From Dendrobium chrysotoxum (lineage: Eukaryota; Streptophyta; Magnoliopsida; Asparagales; Orchidaceae), in the NCBI GenBank assembly GCA_019925795.1, contig CM034314.1, positions 28,575,774-28,639,773 of the forward strand: DNA of 64,000 bases, given 5' to 3'. Positions 33,241 to 44,644 of this stretch are shown one piece after another. The position numbers and the translations under genes are program-made. Numbering within the stretch: the stretch's first letter is position 1; the number at the start of each line of letters is the position of its first letter. The notes below the pieces were generated by a model. That model made no database searches. It was not told where the DNA came from and worked only from the letters and a program-made list of their open reading frames with translations.

Positions 33241-35846
33241 GTTAGCTTTTATTACTCTGAATGGATTAAAAGCATTTTATTTTTTAGTTATAATAAGGCT
33301 TTTTTAAGGTTGTAATTATAAATGATTAGTACATTCATTATAATTTAATTATAAGCTGGGAGTTGTTGAATAAGTATAATTAAGAAGTTGACCACTCATT
33401 AGTAAGCTTAGAGGGCATAGTTTTGAAGTCAAACTGCCCAACATTCAACTAATATTCATATGTTCAATTACATGAGCTAACTCGACCATTAAATTTTGAT
33501 AGAGATTAGTCTATATGTACCTAAATAATCTGTGAAAAATGTAAGGGCATCAATTATAAAATTTTTTAAAGTGTGGACCAAAGTGAAAAGTACCCTAAAC
33601 ATCCACAACCCTGTGGTATGCCTGAAACCATATCGATTTGCATAGTTTATTCATTCCTAATGCAAACAAAGGAAAAAAAAGAGAGAGTCATATTTCTAAC
33701 ATTAGAAGCTCCCTCTTCCCAAATTCCACATTAAAAATAGTCTGTAGCAATGAGTAGATACCAACTATATCTTATTTCAAAGTTCTAGCACTTATTAATC
33801 CAGAATTTCTATCCCTGCTGAAAATAAGGATGTATTCAACTAAAATAATAGGAGTAAATTTAGTAAGAAATTTACATAGAACAATCCACTAAGCTATAAA
33901 TCAGAAGAAGTTAGCAGGCAGTGCCAAAACTAGGCAAAGAATGTGTTCAACAGCAATTTATTTGTTTTAAAGAGGAATTTTTTTTCTTAAAGTAGCGCAA
34001 GAAAACCTAGAAAACTATTTATCCTAAAAGAAAAAGCATTGTGGAAAGATGATAACATAACTCATAAGATGTAAAATCTAGCAACACAAGCCAAAATTGT
34101 AGCATTGTTGTATCCAATCATGCCTGTTCATAAAAAGAAAGAGATTGAGTTCTTAGCTTCCATTTGTCCATATAATTTTAATGTAACAGAATTAATGTAT
34201 AAGCTGCAATAGAATATACAATTTTAAGAAAAAATGCACAAGAAACAATTTAAGAAAATTAATGCGTTCAAATGATTATTAATATGCCTTTTCCTAACAT
34301 TCTAAATAGAAAGCACATAGAAAAACCACATTGATGAGATGATATATCCTTACTGCAAATAACAAATTTAGGAAAAGAGAATCACCGAAATATAAAACAC
34401 AATTAACATTGGCAGTCAATCATTCTATCTTTATATAGGTGATCCCAACCACATTGTTATAGATGGTAGTCTTCAAGTCAATGCAACTACATGCCTACCT
34501 AGAGCAGGTAATTTTATTCAAAATTTTAAACTTTCATGATAATTGCTTGAACCTTAATAGACTTGAAACCAAAATAAATATATTTTTAGTCAAAGATAAC
34601 TTGCTAGAAATAAGTTAGATTTAACTTAAAATTGCATTGATATATGATATACGTGAAAAATACAACACATATATTTGGTTCAATTTTATTCCAACCAACT
34701 CAAAACCTAATTCCAAATTGATCATTGTTGACTCAACTTGAGTTTGGCTCAAGTTGAAGTCAGGATCGAAGCAAACTCACTCGACTGCAACTAAATTTGA
34801 TCCCTACAACTAGCACATTCCCATATCCACTTATTCTGACAACCAGCTAATAGAGAAATAAAAAAAACCTTTTATCCTATTCATGGAGATGGAATGTTGT
34901 TTATAAAATCACAAGAAACCCAATATACTACAAAAAGGTAAACATCTAACTAAATTAACATGTTTCCTATTATTTTGACTGTAATATTATTAAAAATAAA
35001 GTACATTTAGTCATAATATTATTTTTTAAAAATTTTTAGAAATGTTTTTTAAATATAGATTTGAGATTAATTATTGGGAAATTTTCAAGTCATTTTTTAA
35101 ATTGTAATACAAATATTATTTAAATTTAATATTTTATATTTTGAACTATTAGAAATGATTTATTTTAAAAAGCATATATTATGATTTTAAGTAGTTAATT
35201 AAAAATATGAGAGGCTATCCACACAATTTTTTCCCCACAATCATGAGCTCCCAATCAAATATTTTCTTCAATATCCCAACCCAAAATCTTGATGTTCACC
35301 TGAATTGCTACACAACATTCTAATTTAAAAAAGTTATATCAAAATATATTGATATAAAATTATATGCGATCAAAGTAAATTCAATAAATTTCAAATTTAT
35401 ACATATATACTTCACCTTTTTGGTAATATTTCAAGAACTTGTGTTGCAATTTCTTCCATCAATAGATAAAAAAAAAATTAAAAACACATACAATATATCT
35501 TTCTATCTTCTAAGTTCTCTGCAAAAAATCAAGACGATATCACTGTAAAAAAAAACTCTAACTTGTAATATTTTTTTTGGCAAGTGGCTTCCTTTTTTAG
35601 AAAAACACAGAGATAACATGCATAAAAAATAGTAATGAATAATAAACATCAAGCATGATCATTAACATACCAAAGAACAATAAAATAAAATTGAAGCCAA
35701 CAAAATGTTGAAGGTCATTCTGAGAAATGAAAATTTTGTTTAGAGTAATTGGAGAAAATTTCTGAAACCCACAGGGCCGAAAAAGAGCAAATGGAATTAA
35801 GGATTCATTTTATGAAAAACAACTAATAAAATAACAGAATGCTTAC
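33241..35846. other. AT-rich sequence, no gene recognised
   Basis: Frequent stops in all frames and long A/T tracts. It could be the intron downstream of the possible exon at 35847-36086. Confidence 0.4.
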
Positions 35847-36086
35847 TTCAAGTTCACCGAGGCTCATGAGCATGTTTCTTGAGCGAGTAAGACTGCCTGC
35901 TAAGAGTAAAGCATTCATTAAAAAGTTCAGGTAACAATTCATTGCCCTAGGTTTAGTAGGAGCGAGAGATTGAGAGGCCTCACCTGATTTCGAAGAGATT
36001 CCAGAGGCGCTTATCAAACGTCGAGAATCACTAATGAAGGTTTGTTGGAGGAGGGAGAGACGAGGATCCCAACTGAAAAAGGACAT
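35847..36086 (-). CDS. Possible first exon of an unknown gene
   Basis: From ATG 36086 the minus strand encodes MSFFSWDPRLSLLQQTFISD, a serine-rich stretch, and a hydrophobic NCYLNFLMNALLLAG, ending MLMSLGELE at a good donor site GTAAGC (35846-35841). A second possible donor GTGAGG lies within (about 35985). The frame is open and codon use is less AT-biased than the flanks, but I do not recognise the family and no second exon is identified. It could equally be chance. Confidence 0.25.
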
Positions 36087-36232
36087 CTATGAGAGAGAAG
36101 AAGAATATCGTGGAATATCCATGGAGAAGAAATAAAGGGGCAAATACAAATAGGAATGAATTCCATACTTGGAGGTAGAGAGAGGACTGAATTCCATACC
36201 TTCATCGCCATCTCAGAGGAAGTCGTCAGCAA

Positions 36233-37166
36233 AGATGCCTAGCTTTCATCTTCTTCAAAGACAACATAACGGAAGAAGCCGAAGAGGCTGTCAGCGCCTC
36301 TTTCAAAACTCTTTATCACGTGAAGCCGAAGAAAAATGAGGGAAGAGGCTTAATAGCTAAAGCAGAAGCGGGGTTTGAAGAGCCATGAAATCATACACGC
36401 AAAAGAGGAAGGGCCATGCAGATGGAGGGTTAGGATTAAGCCACAAGTAAAATTGAGATTGTCTTGGGGAAGAATCAGAAGCCACATCTTAATTTTAACA
36501 AGTTGGTGTATGCCCATGTAGAACATAAACAACTGTTACCATTCATTAAAAGGTGTTAGTGTGAAGGTTGGTGAACGCTGGAATTATAGCTTGTTCTTAA
36601 GCATGACAAAACTTTATTTAGAAATAATGAAAGTAGATAAATGAGATGATATTTGTGGATTAAATGGCAAAATTAATTTCTCAAGACTAAGATGGAAAAA
36701 TAAAATTGTAAGCTAATAGCACCCTTATTTCTAAATATATCTATTATATTTAGATTACAGGAGTTATATACTTCCAATTTTAGTGCATCAATTTGAGCTC
36801 TTTTATATTGATCTCAATTGGTAATAAATAGAGGCAAATAGGACTACAGTACATTTAGCTTTGGCTTATTAGCACCCTTATTTAATATATTTATTTTACA
36901 TAAATGTTTACCTTAATAAACATAATTGAAGATAAAAAATCCATACAAAATAGCAGAATTAGCATACTGCATTAGCCACCAATATTTGTTTCCTCTTGAA
37001 TCGCTATGTATCGAAAATTAAGAAAATACACAGCATACTAAAAGTCTACTAAACTTAGTTATGAATACATGATATCAGTTGTTTGTAACATTTAGAGGAA
37101 AAAAAAAACAAAAGCATTTCAGCAAGAGGGAGAAGAAATCCAATAGAAAAATTAGTGTAGAAAACC
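36233..37166. other. Intergenic sequence
   Basis: 36290-36360 shares AAAACTCTTTATCACGTGAAG with the 107-bp repeat at 26.9 kb. The rest is AT-rich with no gene seen. Confidence 0.4.
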
Positions 37167-38855
37167 TGTTATGATTTGTACAAATCAGTTCGTTCAAGTG
37201 AATTTTGATACAAGTTATTTTTGATGATTACAAAAGCTTATTTTTTATTTTATTTTTCTCCTAATAATTATTGGAGTTTTTTTTTGTGTGTACTAACATA
37301 TTTTTCAGAAAATTCACACTCCAGACTACTGAAGTCTTCAAGTTCATTTGTTAATATTTATTGTAAGTGAAATCTGTATTTTTTATTTTTCTTGAGTCTG
37401 AGAGAGTGTGATTGTAAGTTGGATAACTGTGCACACATACGCTGGGGGAGTGAAAGCTTAATTTTTAAAACTTATCGTACATTACGATATTTGATCGTAC
37501 GAGACGATCTGTATTATTAGTCCTTCACAACAAACCTGCCTGTTTGAAAAATTTTTTAAGTCTTGTTTGTACAGTACGAAATGGACTTCATACATAAGGC
37601 TTTTAGGTACGAACGGCTCGGAATGTTTCATACTTAAGGATCGTACGAGATTAACCACATGTACGAACGGCTCGGTTTGGGTTCGTACAGGATAGTACGG
37701 GACGAATTGTTCAATTTTTTGAACTATTCATACAGTATGAAATGGCCTTCATACAGAAGTTTGTGAGGTATGAACGGCTCAGTTTGGGTTCGTATTGTAT
37801 CATACGGGACGAACTGTAGGTACTAACGGCTCGGTTTGGGTTCGTACAGGATCGTACGGGATGAATCGTTCAATTTTTTGAACTATTCGTACAGTACGAA
37901 ATGTGCTTCGTACAGAAGGTTGTAGGGTACGAACGACTCAGTTTAGGTTTGTATTAGATCGTATGGGATGAATCATTTAATAATTTGAACTATTCGTATA
38001 GTACGACATGTGATCGTATGGGATGATCGGAACGCGTAAAACTTGAAATTTTTTATTTTTGGATGATTTTTCTTGTCCTTAGTACTTAAGGGCCCTAAAA
38101 ACTAACTTGAGGAAATCCTTCTGCAAAAATTCTTCTTGAGAGTGAAAGGGAGAGTGATTGGGAGAGTATTTGGGAGTGAGTGTTGTGAGATATTTGAAGA
38201 GCAAATTGTGCAAGGATTCACAAGGTTATCCCAGTGTGAGGATCTCATTATTTGAACTTTAAGGTTCTTCCCAATCTCCTTGGAGGCTCTTGCAAGAAAG
38301 TTGTTCGAGAGGTTTTCGATTCTCTGTCATCACCAGGAGGGTGAAAAAGGATGAGAGGATTCTCTACCTACACCAGGAGGGTATGAAAGGACGAGCGGAT
38401 TCTCTGCCTTCACCAGGAGGGTGAAAAAGGACAACGCTTCTCTGCCGCACTGGGATTTAGTGGAAGAGAGTTTTGTAAAGGCTTCTCCACCTTGCTATGG
38501 GGGCAAAAGGAGAGTCACTTTGATATAGTGCAATACCTAGAGAAGGAGTCTCTAGGGAGTGGATGTAGGTCGTGTTTGACCGAACCATTATAAAATCTGG
38601 TATTCTCTATTCTTATTTTTATTTTCTGCATTTTCTTACTGCGTTGGACTTTATTTTTCTATGGTTGAAAATTAAAAAATTTACTTATGTTCGTACTATA
38701 CGAACATAAATCGTACAGTACGATTTGCTTAAGTTTTTTGATTAAAAGTTTTTCAAAATTCCAAGAGAATTTTTTAAAAGCACCAATTCACCCCCCCTCC
38801 TCTTGGTTAGCCTAGGGACGTAATCGATAGGTCTAACAATTTATTCGCACTTTCA
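37167..38855 (+). repeat. SIRE-type 5' LTR with palindrome array
   Basis: Paired 15-bp palindromes at 37474/37494 and 37993/38013 (both 20 bases apart) bracket a field of CGTACGA words and the repeated phrase ACGGCTCGGTTTGGGTTCG. R-U5 carries four 40-bp repeats (38310-38455) with CACCAGGAGGGTGAAAAAGG. It ends CTTTCA. Confidence 0.8.
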
Positions 38856-38857
38856 AG

Positions 38858-38870
38858 TGGTATCAGAGCC
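38858..38870 (+). promoter_or_regulatory. tRNA-Met primer-binding site
   Basis: TGGTATCAGAGCC two bases after the LTR end, the standard copia primer site. Confidence 0.85.
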
Positions 38871-38913
38871 TATTTCAAAAATTAAGGTTTAGACAACTTT
38901 TTGAAAATTGATC

Positions 38914-39171
38914 ATGGCTAATTTTGGAAACCAGAATACTTTAGAAGGTTATTCGATCACTAGGCCACCTTTGTTTGACAACATTCCGTTTGATTTTTGA
39001 AAAACTTGCATGTTTACTTTTCTACAATCTCTTGACTATCGCATGTGGATGTTAGTTTAGGATGGTTATACTACACCTACTAGACTTGTAGATGGCATTA
39101 GAGTTGAAACACCATTTGCTAATTGGACTTTAGAAGAAAGGGATTTAGCACAACTAAATGCAAAATGCATC
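38914..39171 (+). pseudogene. SIRE gag N-terminus, truncated
   Basis: Reads MANFGNQNTLEGYSITRPPL, FDNIPFDF, a TGA stop in place of Trp, then KTCMFTFLQSLDYRMWMLV, a TAG stop, DGYTTPTRLVDGI and ANWTLEERDLAQLNAKCI. The match to gag of the other SIRE copies ends near 39171. Confidence 0.75.
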
Positions 39172-41474
39172 CTTATTAGGATTAAAATTCAAATTTATTG
39201 TCAGTGTTGCCCGACCACTTTTAATTTCTACAGACCCTGGGTTGTAATTAAGTGACACTTGTCACATGGCCTTTCTTACATTCCTTTGATATATTTTGAT
39301 GGTTTGATATGATTAACTTGTTTATTTTTCATACATTAAGAGTTTCGTAAATCTTTATAGGTTTCATACTATGTATGCCGCTTTTATTTTAGCTTGGATA
39401 TAATTAGGCTCTTTAAAGACTAAATTTTTTTTACTCATAGCTAGATAAAAAAAATTAGGCCAACATAAAAAGATAAACAAATCTAAGAAGTGAGCTCGGA
39501 CACGCCAAGAGTCCCACGCATACATATTTACCTTCTCTTTCTTGCTAGGCAACTCCCCGCCTACGGGTCGTGGTAGATCACCATACCTATAAGGGTATAG
39601 CTCTGTCTAAGGGATGTTGTGCATCTCTAGGAAAAAATCTATTTTTCTTGTAACTCCACTTCCACTTATAACTCACTTGAATCTCTCACACTTTTATAAG
39701 CTATATGGGGTCAAAAATAGCCTCCCACATCCGCACATGGTAGATAGAGCTAGAATCAAAAGTTGAATATAATAGAAATTTGGGCAAATATAACATAGCT
39801 TGTAGTTCACTTTAACATCTCCCATGTCAGAGCTTCTGCAATATGAACAAGAACGCACATGCAAAGATTAACAGAAATACCATGTATACATTATTAAATA
39901 TGAATATGAAGACATATTTATTGACACATGTATGATACTTCAAAAGATGATCCATGCATAATTTCCCCATGTGCTTAACATTTTCCTTTTGAAAAATCAT
40001 TTGTAAGAGACCTTTAAAACTTAATTTGAGAATTTTTAATGAACTGTAAATAATGCAAGAAATTCCATTGCACAAAATACTCAAAATTTTGTATAAACAA
40101 AATCAATTGGTGAAATATCAATTCCTTAGAGGTAAAATAATCAGAACAAGATATTCTATAATATACAAAAAATACATGATGAAAAATTTGTTATGCTTAT
40201 TAAAACATGGTTTTACTCCATAACCTTTTATAGAAATACCAAAATTAAAATAAGAAATATGGCATTGGGAGCCTACCTCAAGCAAGACAATTCTTTTAAC
40301 TACCTCGACGGATGAATTTCACAATGCAGCCTCCAAACTTCTTAGAATCTCTTTATCCTCTTCCTTCTTCAGCAAGTCTTGGAGTGAGGGGATGAAGAAA
40401 ACTAGATTTATATGTATAAAAATATGTTTTAGTGGGCAGTGTCTAGTCGCTCCAACCCATAGCTCGTAGCGCTTAGCTGAAATATTCAAGACCCCTCCAG
40501 ACATTCCTAGACTGAGAGCTTAGCACTGCGACACTCCCCTCCAGCACTGTAGTGCTCTCTCAAACACTACTCTAAGAAAGAGAGGACAATGCCACAATCC
40601 TGATCTGCTCCTCCAACTCAACCTCCCACACAGAGAGGGAGGCACCGTTGTGTTCCATGGCACAATGTTGTAGTGCTCCCAAAGGAATTTTCCTACCTAA
40701 ATTACAATTTCACCTATTCATTTTAGACTCTCTAATCAAAACTTTTAAACATACAGAAATATAGAAGATGATCTTATCATATTATGTAGCCACAAATGTT
40801 ACAATATAGCTCATTGAAGTTAATTAATAACAACAAATTAGTAATGAAACTATGCATTTATTTATATGAGATTTAAATTAATAATCATAACTTATCAAAA
40901 TATTTTTTTTGAAATGTATGATTATACAAATAATATGAGTACATAATAAAAAATATTAAAATAAGCACAAATTTACATTTCAAAGCATTAAAGTACTCAA
41001 ATAAAAAAAATTCTAAAACTAATTTTAAGATCATTGGAGCTCTATTTTGAGCAAATTTATAGTTAAAATATTGTCAGTCAACAATATGGACCCAATGGTA
41101 ATCTGATATTAGTTAAAATGAACTTAATTATATCACTAAAAAGCATAAATAAATATAAATTGTGTAGCCATTTGCACGCTCAAAAGTCCTTTAATGTTTT
41201 ATGTATTTAATTATAGTAAAGAGAGCACTTCAATCAAACAAATCAAATGAGCCTAATATTCTCAATTATGAGATCATATGGTATTAAGATGCCCCATATC
41301 CATCTTCTTAGCTACAAAGTCTCACGTCCTCTAAGGAGAGCGACCAAAAAAACCATCCAACATCACTCAAATTATGATGTTCGTCATCGATCATTACCCA
41401 AATCCTATTAATCACCAAAATATGGTATCCCATAGCCACTATTGCCTTATGCATATCACACTAATAACCCATAC
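39172..41474. other. Intergenic sequence, no gene recognised
   Basis: AT-rich with scattered short frames. None shows family motifs. The SIRE element at 41475 inserted at the right end, after CATAC. Confidence 0.45.
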
Positions 41475-43134
41475 TGAAAGTTCGAAAGGGATGTTAAGCC
41501 CTAGTGAACTAGTCCCGAGGCTAACCAAGAGGGGGGGTGAATTGGTTATTTAAAAATTTCACGATAACTACAAAAATCTTTTCGATACTTAGCAGCGGAA
41601 ACAAGTAAACAATAACGAAAAGATCAACCAACGATATTCACCCAAGCAGTTTATATTGAAAAGTAAAGTGCAAAACTGAATCAGAAAAGCAAACCAGATT
41701 TTATAGTGGTTCGGTCAACTTGACCTACGTCCACTCCCCGAAGCCTCCCCTCCGGGTATTGCACTAAACGAAAGTGACTCTCCTTTTGCTCCTACAGCAA
41801 GGCGGAGAAGCCTGCACAAAACACCTCCTTTTCACCACACGGTGAGGCAGAGAACCTGACCTCCTTTCGCTTCCTCCTGAAGCAGGCAGAGAACCTTCGA
41901 ACTCCTTTTGCTTCCACCTGAAGCGGGCAGATAACCCCGGATCTTCTTGCGAACGATCCTCCCACAAAGAACACCGACTAGACGACAGACGACGAGCGGA
42001 GAAGATGACTCTGATCCGTGCTTGGAGCAACCTTAGTGAATCCCTCACTAACTCCCCCTCACAAGATCTCTTCTCTCTCTCCCAACTCTCTCTTCTCTCT
42101 AGGGTTTCTCAGGGAAGGAAGGTAGCAAAAGATTTTTCCCAATCTAGGAAAAAGTTCTTTTAAAGGAGGGCTTAAAATTTGCCCTAAATCTCAACTGGTC
42201 GGCCAAGATCGTCCAGGACGATCGGTAGATCGTCCTATACGATCAGTTCAAATTCAGCTGATTCAGCCTGGACGATCTGGCTCTTCTGGACGATCAGTAG
42301 AAAAAGTTGTTCATATCGTCCCGTACGATCCTGCGATCGTCCGGGACGATTAGTTCAAATTGAGGGAAATCATCCAGAAGATAGTTCGGGTCGTCCAGAG
42401 AAATCTGTGCTGGACGACCAAAAAATGACTTGATCGTCCCGGACGATAGGGTCATCGTCCGGTATGATTAGTTTAAAAAGGCCCCAAATCATCCTGTACA
42501 TAGTTCTGGACGTACATCTTCAATGCACTAGACGATCAAGATCGTCCGGGACGATCCTGCGATCGTCCAGGATGATATGATCGTATCAACCATAAATTAA
42601 TTGCTTTCCTTAATTACCAGATTAAATTAGGCATGATTGTACTGGATCATCCGGGACGATACACGTATCGTCCGGGACGATCAGACCAAGTATCTAAAAA
42701 TAAGAACTTGCCTAACTTGATCTGGCGGCTGAGAATTTCTGATTTGGGAATATCGTCCCGTACGATCCGTAGATCGTCCAGGACGATCGGCTCAATCAGA
42801 CCCTCTTAACTTAGTCGCCCTAATTAGGGTTTCTGTTTTGGCTAGATCGTCCAGGACGATGTGGATATCGTCCAGGACGATAGGAACAAATTTGCAACAG
42901 AAACTCTAATTCACTCAATATCTCTCCATGAGTGTGTGTGTGCAAGGTTACTTAGCTTGGGAATCAGTTACATTACAATTGACTCAATAAAAAGAAAAAA
43001 TTATACATTTGACACACTTGGACCCGATCTTGAGTTGGCTTGAGTGGCTCGCGGTCTTTTGTGCCTGAAACAGATTAGCCAAGCAAAATACACTGGAAAC
43101 ATGTTTGTCATCATCAAAATCAGATTTGCAACAA
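41475..43134 (-). repeat. 3' LTR of the SIRE element, 1660 bp
   Basis: Minus strand starts TGTTGCAAATCTG at 43134 and ends AACTTTCA at 41475; preceded by the polypurine tract AAAAAGGGGGAGAT. A TTTAAAAG box near 42160 may act as TATA. U3 holds the paired palindromes; R-U5 the 40-bp repeats (41810-41950). Confidence 0.9.
42208..42881 (-). repeat. Paired 15-bp palindromes in the 3' LTR U3
   Basis: Palindromes of the form ATCGTCCNGGACGAT start at 42208, 42229, 42315, 42336, 42433, 42454, 42541, 42562, 42646, 42667, 42752, 42773, 42846 and 42867. Every pair is exactly 21 bases apart. Pairs recur at 107, 118, 108, 105, 106 and 94 bases. Linkers of 6 bases differ (CGGTAG, CCTGCG, AGGGTC and so on). 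Some members carry a matched change (CCCGTACGAT) or a single C-to-T decay (ATCATCC). The role is unknown; it lies upstream of the probable TATA box. Confidence 0.92.
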
Positions 43135-43149
43135 TCTCCCCCTTTTTGA
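43135..43149 (-). promoter_or_regulatory. Polypurine tract of the SIRE element
   Basis: AAAAAGGGGGAGAT next to the LTR start; a second copy, CAAAAGGGGGAGTC, lies at about 43308-43322. Confidence 0.8.
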
Positions 43150-44644
43150 TGATGGCAAACATTTGTAAAGTAGTCTGACAGTAAAAGTAAACTAGGAGAT
43201 CAAACAAACAAACATTTTTTTTTTAAATTTTCATTTAACAGCTAAAACAATACAGGAAACAAGACTCAGAAAATAGAAACAAAGACACGACACGACTACA
43301 ACTCTGACTCCCCCTTTTGACATCACAAAAAGGAGGAGCGAAAAACATAACACGGAAATAAAACATAAAAGAAAACATACACAGAACAACAACAAAACAG
43401 GAAAATCAGAATTTTTCCTTGATTTTAGATTCAAAAACCAATGACAGGATGATTGACAGCGCTGAAATCCAGAAAAGGTTGGAAATAATCAACTTTCGTA
43501 ACTCTGACCCCGGGCACCTTATCGATGCAAACCTCTTTCAACACAAAAATCCGATTCAAAAGAAGAGACATTAGATTTAAAAAGAGATCCTTTCAAGCCT
43601 CGTTCCAGAAAAATATCTGATATAATAGTGTTACAAAGTAAAAAATCAGAAATCGGAATTTTCAAAACTCAAGCTTTTGAAAATATTAAGTGGCGCACAG
43701 ATTCCTCTAAGACATTTAACAATCTGAAAGGAAAGAAAGCTTGTTTTGGGCTCATTTTGTGCCTCTTTTTCAAATTGGTTGGCGCTTTGTGCATCTTTTG
43801 ATTTTTTGATACACTTTGTGTATCCAATTTGGCAATTTCGCATCTTTTCAGTTTTGGGCTCATTTTATGCCTCTTTTTCAAATTATCTGGCGCACTGCAC
43901 ATCTTTTATAAGCTTTCTCCTTTTCATAATCATTAAAGAGTCTCAGCTGTGAGATTATCTTCCAGACATAGGAGATGACTCTCCGCAGTAAGGAAGAACG
44001 ATTCACAAAACAAAATCCATACAATATATGATAAATGCAATCACTTGGTTTAGAAAATCAAACTAATGACTCAAGACTTTGAAAAACACTATTGATATGA
44101 GGTAGATTACTGTAGAAAGATAAAATAATCTCTATTTCAAAAAACTAACATTTTAATTTTGAAAAGGATTTTTATTCAAAAGAAACTACACACCAGTAAA
44201 GGAGTTAGAGGAAGAGAAACAATTATCAATGTTTCTTCCCTTTAACAGATTCAGCGAAGTCAATCACTGCTTATCAGCTTCCAAACCAAAACAAGGTGAA
44301 AACTCCCAGTCAAAACTTCAGATCACCAGAAGTAGTGAGTGGTGATCAGATCTTGAAAAGCATAAAACAATAAGTGCAAGATATGAACCCGTAAATAAAC
44401 AAAAATAGGTAGAAAATCATAGCAAAGTAAATACTCAAACCAAACTAACAAAACGGGTAACACAGAAATCAACAGAAGAAATAAAATCAACTGAAAGTAA
44501 ATAATCAAACAAAAACTAACTAACAGAAATCAGAAATCCGAATACAAAAACTAACTAACAGAAATCAGAAAACAGAATACAAAAAACTAACTAACAGAAA
44601 TCAGAATACCAATCATAACAATCATAAATCAGCAGTCATCAGAA
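43150..44644 (-). other. Untranslated 3' spacer of the SIRE element
   Basis: No env-like gene is convincing; a hydrophobic frame at 43231-43434 is low-complexity. 43740-43910 has tandem GATGCACAAAG/GAGGCACAAAATGAGCCC repeats that also occur at 30040-30185 in another SIRE copy. The rest is A-rich with CTAACTAACAGAAATCAGAA repeats near 44515-44600. Confidence 0.6.

Larger units (their letters stand above)
37167..39171 (+). mobile_element. 5' piece of a SIRE-type copia element
   Basis: LTR 37167-38855 (1689 bp), primer site TGGTATCAGAGCC at 38858-38870 (complement of the initiator tRNA-Met 3' end), then the beginning of gag. The element stops abruptly near 39171; pol and the 3' LTR are gone. 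Confidence 0.82.

Noticed and set aside
42208..42881. Palindrome array as a bacterial operator or attachment site
   Set aside because: It lies within a plant LTR between clear retrotransposon ends and recurs in both LTRs.
43231..43434. Hydrophobic frame after SIRE pol as an env-like gene
   Set aside because: Low-complexity Leu/Val/Phe/Cys sequence next to purine tracts, no signal or fusion features, and not preserved in the other SIRE copies.
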